Below are positions 5,672 through 6,626 of a stretch of 6,626 nucleotides of DNA, one piece after another. Numbering within the stretch: the first letter of the stretch is position 1; every line of letters starts with the position of its first letter. The DNA is taken from NCBI GenBank assembly GCA_016302525.1, contig JAEDNJ010000087.1:1-6626 (forward strand), in the 5' to 3' direction. Made by a program: the position numbers and the translations under genes. A model generated the notes under the pieces. It was not told the origin of the DNA. It saw nothing but the letters and a program-made list of their open reading frames with translations, and did not search any database. The stretch comes from Phascolarctobacterium sp. (lineage in GTDB: Bacteria > Bacillota > Negativicutes > Acidaminococcales > Acidaminococcaceae).

Positions 5672-5704
5672 TGGGAGCAAACTCGTTGGGTTTGCTTTCA
5701 TTTG
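5672..5704 (+). terminator. Possible weak terminator or processing hairpin after lepB
   Basis: AGCAAACTC (5676-5684) pairs with GGGTTTGCT (5688-5696), one T-G pair included, around a three-base loop GTT. The helix can extend outward through 5672-5675 and 5697-5700 with two further wobble pairs. Only TTTG follows, so the T-run is poor. It may be a partial terminator or an RNA-stabilising hairpin ahead of rbgA. Confidence 0.5.
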
Positions 5705-5728
5705 TAATTAGGATAGTTGAGGTCATTT

Positions 5729-6589
5729 ATGAAGATAGAAGATTTTAAAATACAATGGTTCCCTGGGCACATGACCAAGGCAAAGCGTATGATGGAGTCT
5801 CAGGTAAAGCTGGTGGATGTAGTCGTAGAAATGCTGGATGCGCGTATTCCTCGCTCTAGCACGAACCCCTTACTCTTAAGCGTTATCGGCAACAAGCCGA
5901 AGGTTATTGCCTTGAACAAAACCGACATGGCTGACTCTACCTGTACAGAGGAATGGATTGCGAAGCTCAAAAACAGCGGCTTTCCTGTTTGTAAGATTGA
6001 CTGTAGCACGGGCAAGGGTGTCAAAGCACTTATCGCTGCTGTACAGCTGGCAGCTAAGCCAGTTATTGACAAATGGGTGAAAAAGGGACTGCGTAGCCGT
6101 AATGTGCGCGTTATGATTGTGGGCGTGCCTAATGTAGGCAAGTCTACGCTCATCAATCGTCTGGTAGGCCGTAACAAGGTTATTGCTGCGGATAGGCCCG
6201 GTGTTACCCGTGGTCAGCAATGGGTGACAATCGCTAAGGGCTTGGAGCTTTTAGATACTCCGGGTGTATTGTGGCCTAAATTTGAGGACCCTGAGGTGGG
6301 CTTTTGCTTAGCCTGCACTGGTGCAGTCAAAGAGGATGTGTACGACCGTCAGGATGCCGTAGAGCTGCTTACAGAGCGTTTGAGGGACAGATACCCCCAA
6401 GCTCTGGCACAACACTTTAAAATCGAATTTGCGCCTCAGGAGGGCATTGACAGCATTCTAGCTAAGATTGCTGTAGCTCGTGGCTGCATTAAGGCTGGCG
6501 GTTTATTAGATTTAGACAAGGTTTTTCAGCTGGTACTAAGAGAATTCCGCAGTGGCAAGATGGGCAAGTTTACCCTTGACGAGCCTTGA
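5729..6589 (+). CDS. rbgA: Ribosome biogenesis GTPase RbgA (YlqF)
   Basis: RbgA is a circularly permuted GTPase needed late in 50S assembly, where its GTPase is stimulated by the maturing subunit. The 286 residues show the permuted order: G4 NKTD (63-66), G5 DCSTGKG (91-97), G1 GVPNVGKST (132-140), G2 region PGVTRG (157-162) and G3 DTPG (176-179). The N-terminal WFPGHM (10-15) carries His14, matching the proposed catalytic histidine of the Bacillus protein. The C-terminal RNA-binding part spans about 200-286. I chose ATG 5729 because GAGG (5719-5722) lies six bases upstream and [15 protein letters not shown] fits the family; an in-frame TTG at 5717 would overlap that ribosome binding site. 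Length is usual. It follows lepB and a weak hairpin, with no promoter of its own seen. Confidence 0.96.
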   Translation: MKIEDFKIQWFPGHMTKAKRMMESQVKLVDVVVEMLDARIPRSSTNPLLLSVIGNKPKVIALNKTDMADSTCTEEWIAKLKNSGFPVCKIDCSTGKGVKALIAAVQLAAKPVIDKWVKKGLRSRNVRVMIVGVPNVGKSTLINRLVGRNKVIAADRPGVTRGQQWVTIAKGLELLDTPGVLWPKFEDPEVGFCLACTGAVKEDVYDRQDAVELLTERLRDRYPQALAQHFKIEFAPQEGIDSILAKIAVARGCIKAGGLLDLDKVFQLVLREFRSGKMGKFTLDEP

Positions 6590-6607
6590 TTTTTAGGAGC
6601 ACAAGCC

Positions 6608-6626
6608 ATGGCTAAAAAAATCAACG
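6608..6626 (+). CDS. Start of an unidentified gene, truncated by the window end
   Basis: ATG 6608 follows AGGAGC (6595-6600) by seven bases and opens a frame reading MAKKIN before the window stops. The gap after the rbgA stop is 18 bases, so it is likely in the same transcription unit. Six residues do not identify it. From conserved gene order (rplS, lepB, rbgA, then rnhB) ribonuclease HII would be the first guess, but that is inference only. Confidence 0.55.

Noticed and set aside
1..6626. Mobile element, defence island, CRISPR or other accessory system
   Set aside because: All bases are accounted for by a conserved housekeeping order with short gaps; no transposase, integrase, phage or array-like repeat was seen.

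Overview
This window is a compact housekeeping locus, with every gene on the + strand. It follows the classic Bacillota order: ftsY (3' part), ylxM, ffh, rpsP, khpA (KH-domain protein), ylqD, rimM, trmD, then rplS, lepB, rbgA and the first codons of one more gene. The order and the presence of ylxM, ylqD and rbgA point to a low- to mid-GC member of the Bacillota. Moderate GC, CGT-rich arginine codons in the ribosomal protein genes and strong AGGAGG-type ribosome binding sites fit this. I lean towards a Negativicutes-like gut anaerobe, but that is impression only. I see no mobile element, CRISPR array, tRNA, rRNA or sign of recent transfer.

Region by region. Bases 1-423 hold the C-terminal GTPase part of the SRP receptor FtsY. 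Bases 424-522 hold a strong extended -10 promoter, a duplicated 15-base element carrying a -35 box, and a 13-bp inverted repeat that runs from the -35 box into the ylxM ribosome binding site. Bases 523-2226 encode YlxM and Ffh, the latter the SRP protein. Bases 2274-4521 encode bS16, KhpA, YlqD, RimM and TrmD, tightly packed and probably co-transcribed; rimM and trmD overlap by one base. Bases 4521-4560 are a rho-independent terminator. A second promoter and a structured leader of about 60 nt follow, then rplS. A second terminator-like hairpin (5026-5057) separates rplS from lepB, and a weaker hairpin (5672-5704) lies between lepB and rbgA. The window ends six codons into an unidentified gene, for which rnhB would be the usual neighbour.

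How the genes work together: FtsY, YlxM and Ffh belong to co-translational membrane targeting, and LepB removes signal peptides from exported proteins. bS16, RimM, bL19 and RbgA are ribosome components or assembly factors for the 30S and 50S subunits. TrmD makes m1G37 in tRNA, and KhpA is a small RNA-binding protein. The locus therefore links ribosome production, decoding fidelity and protein export.

I did not find a clearly new system. The observations most worth checking are the ylxM promoter/ribosome-binding-site hairpin, whose geometry would silence read-through transcripts but not locally started ones; the rplS leader RNA; and YlqD, a conserved protein of unknown role inside an RNA-maturation operon.
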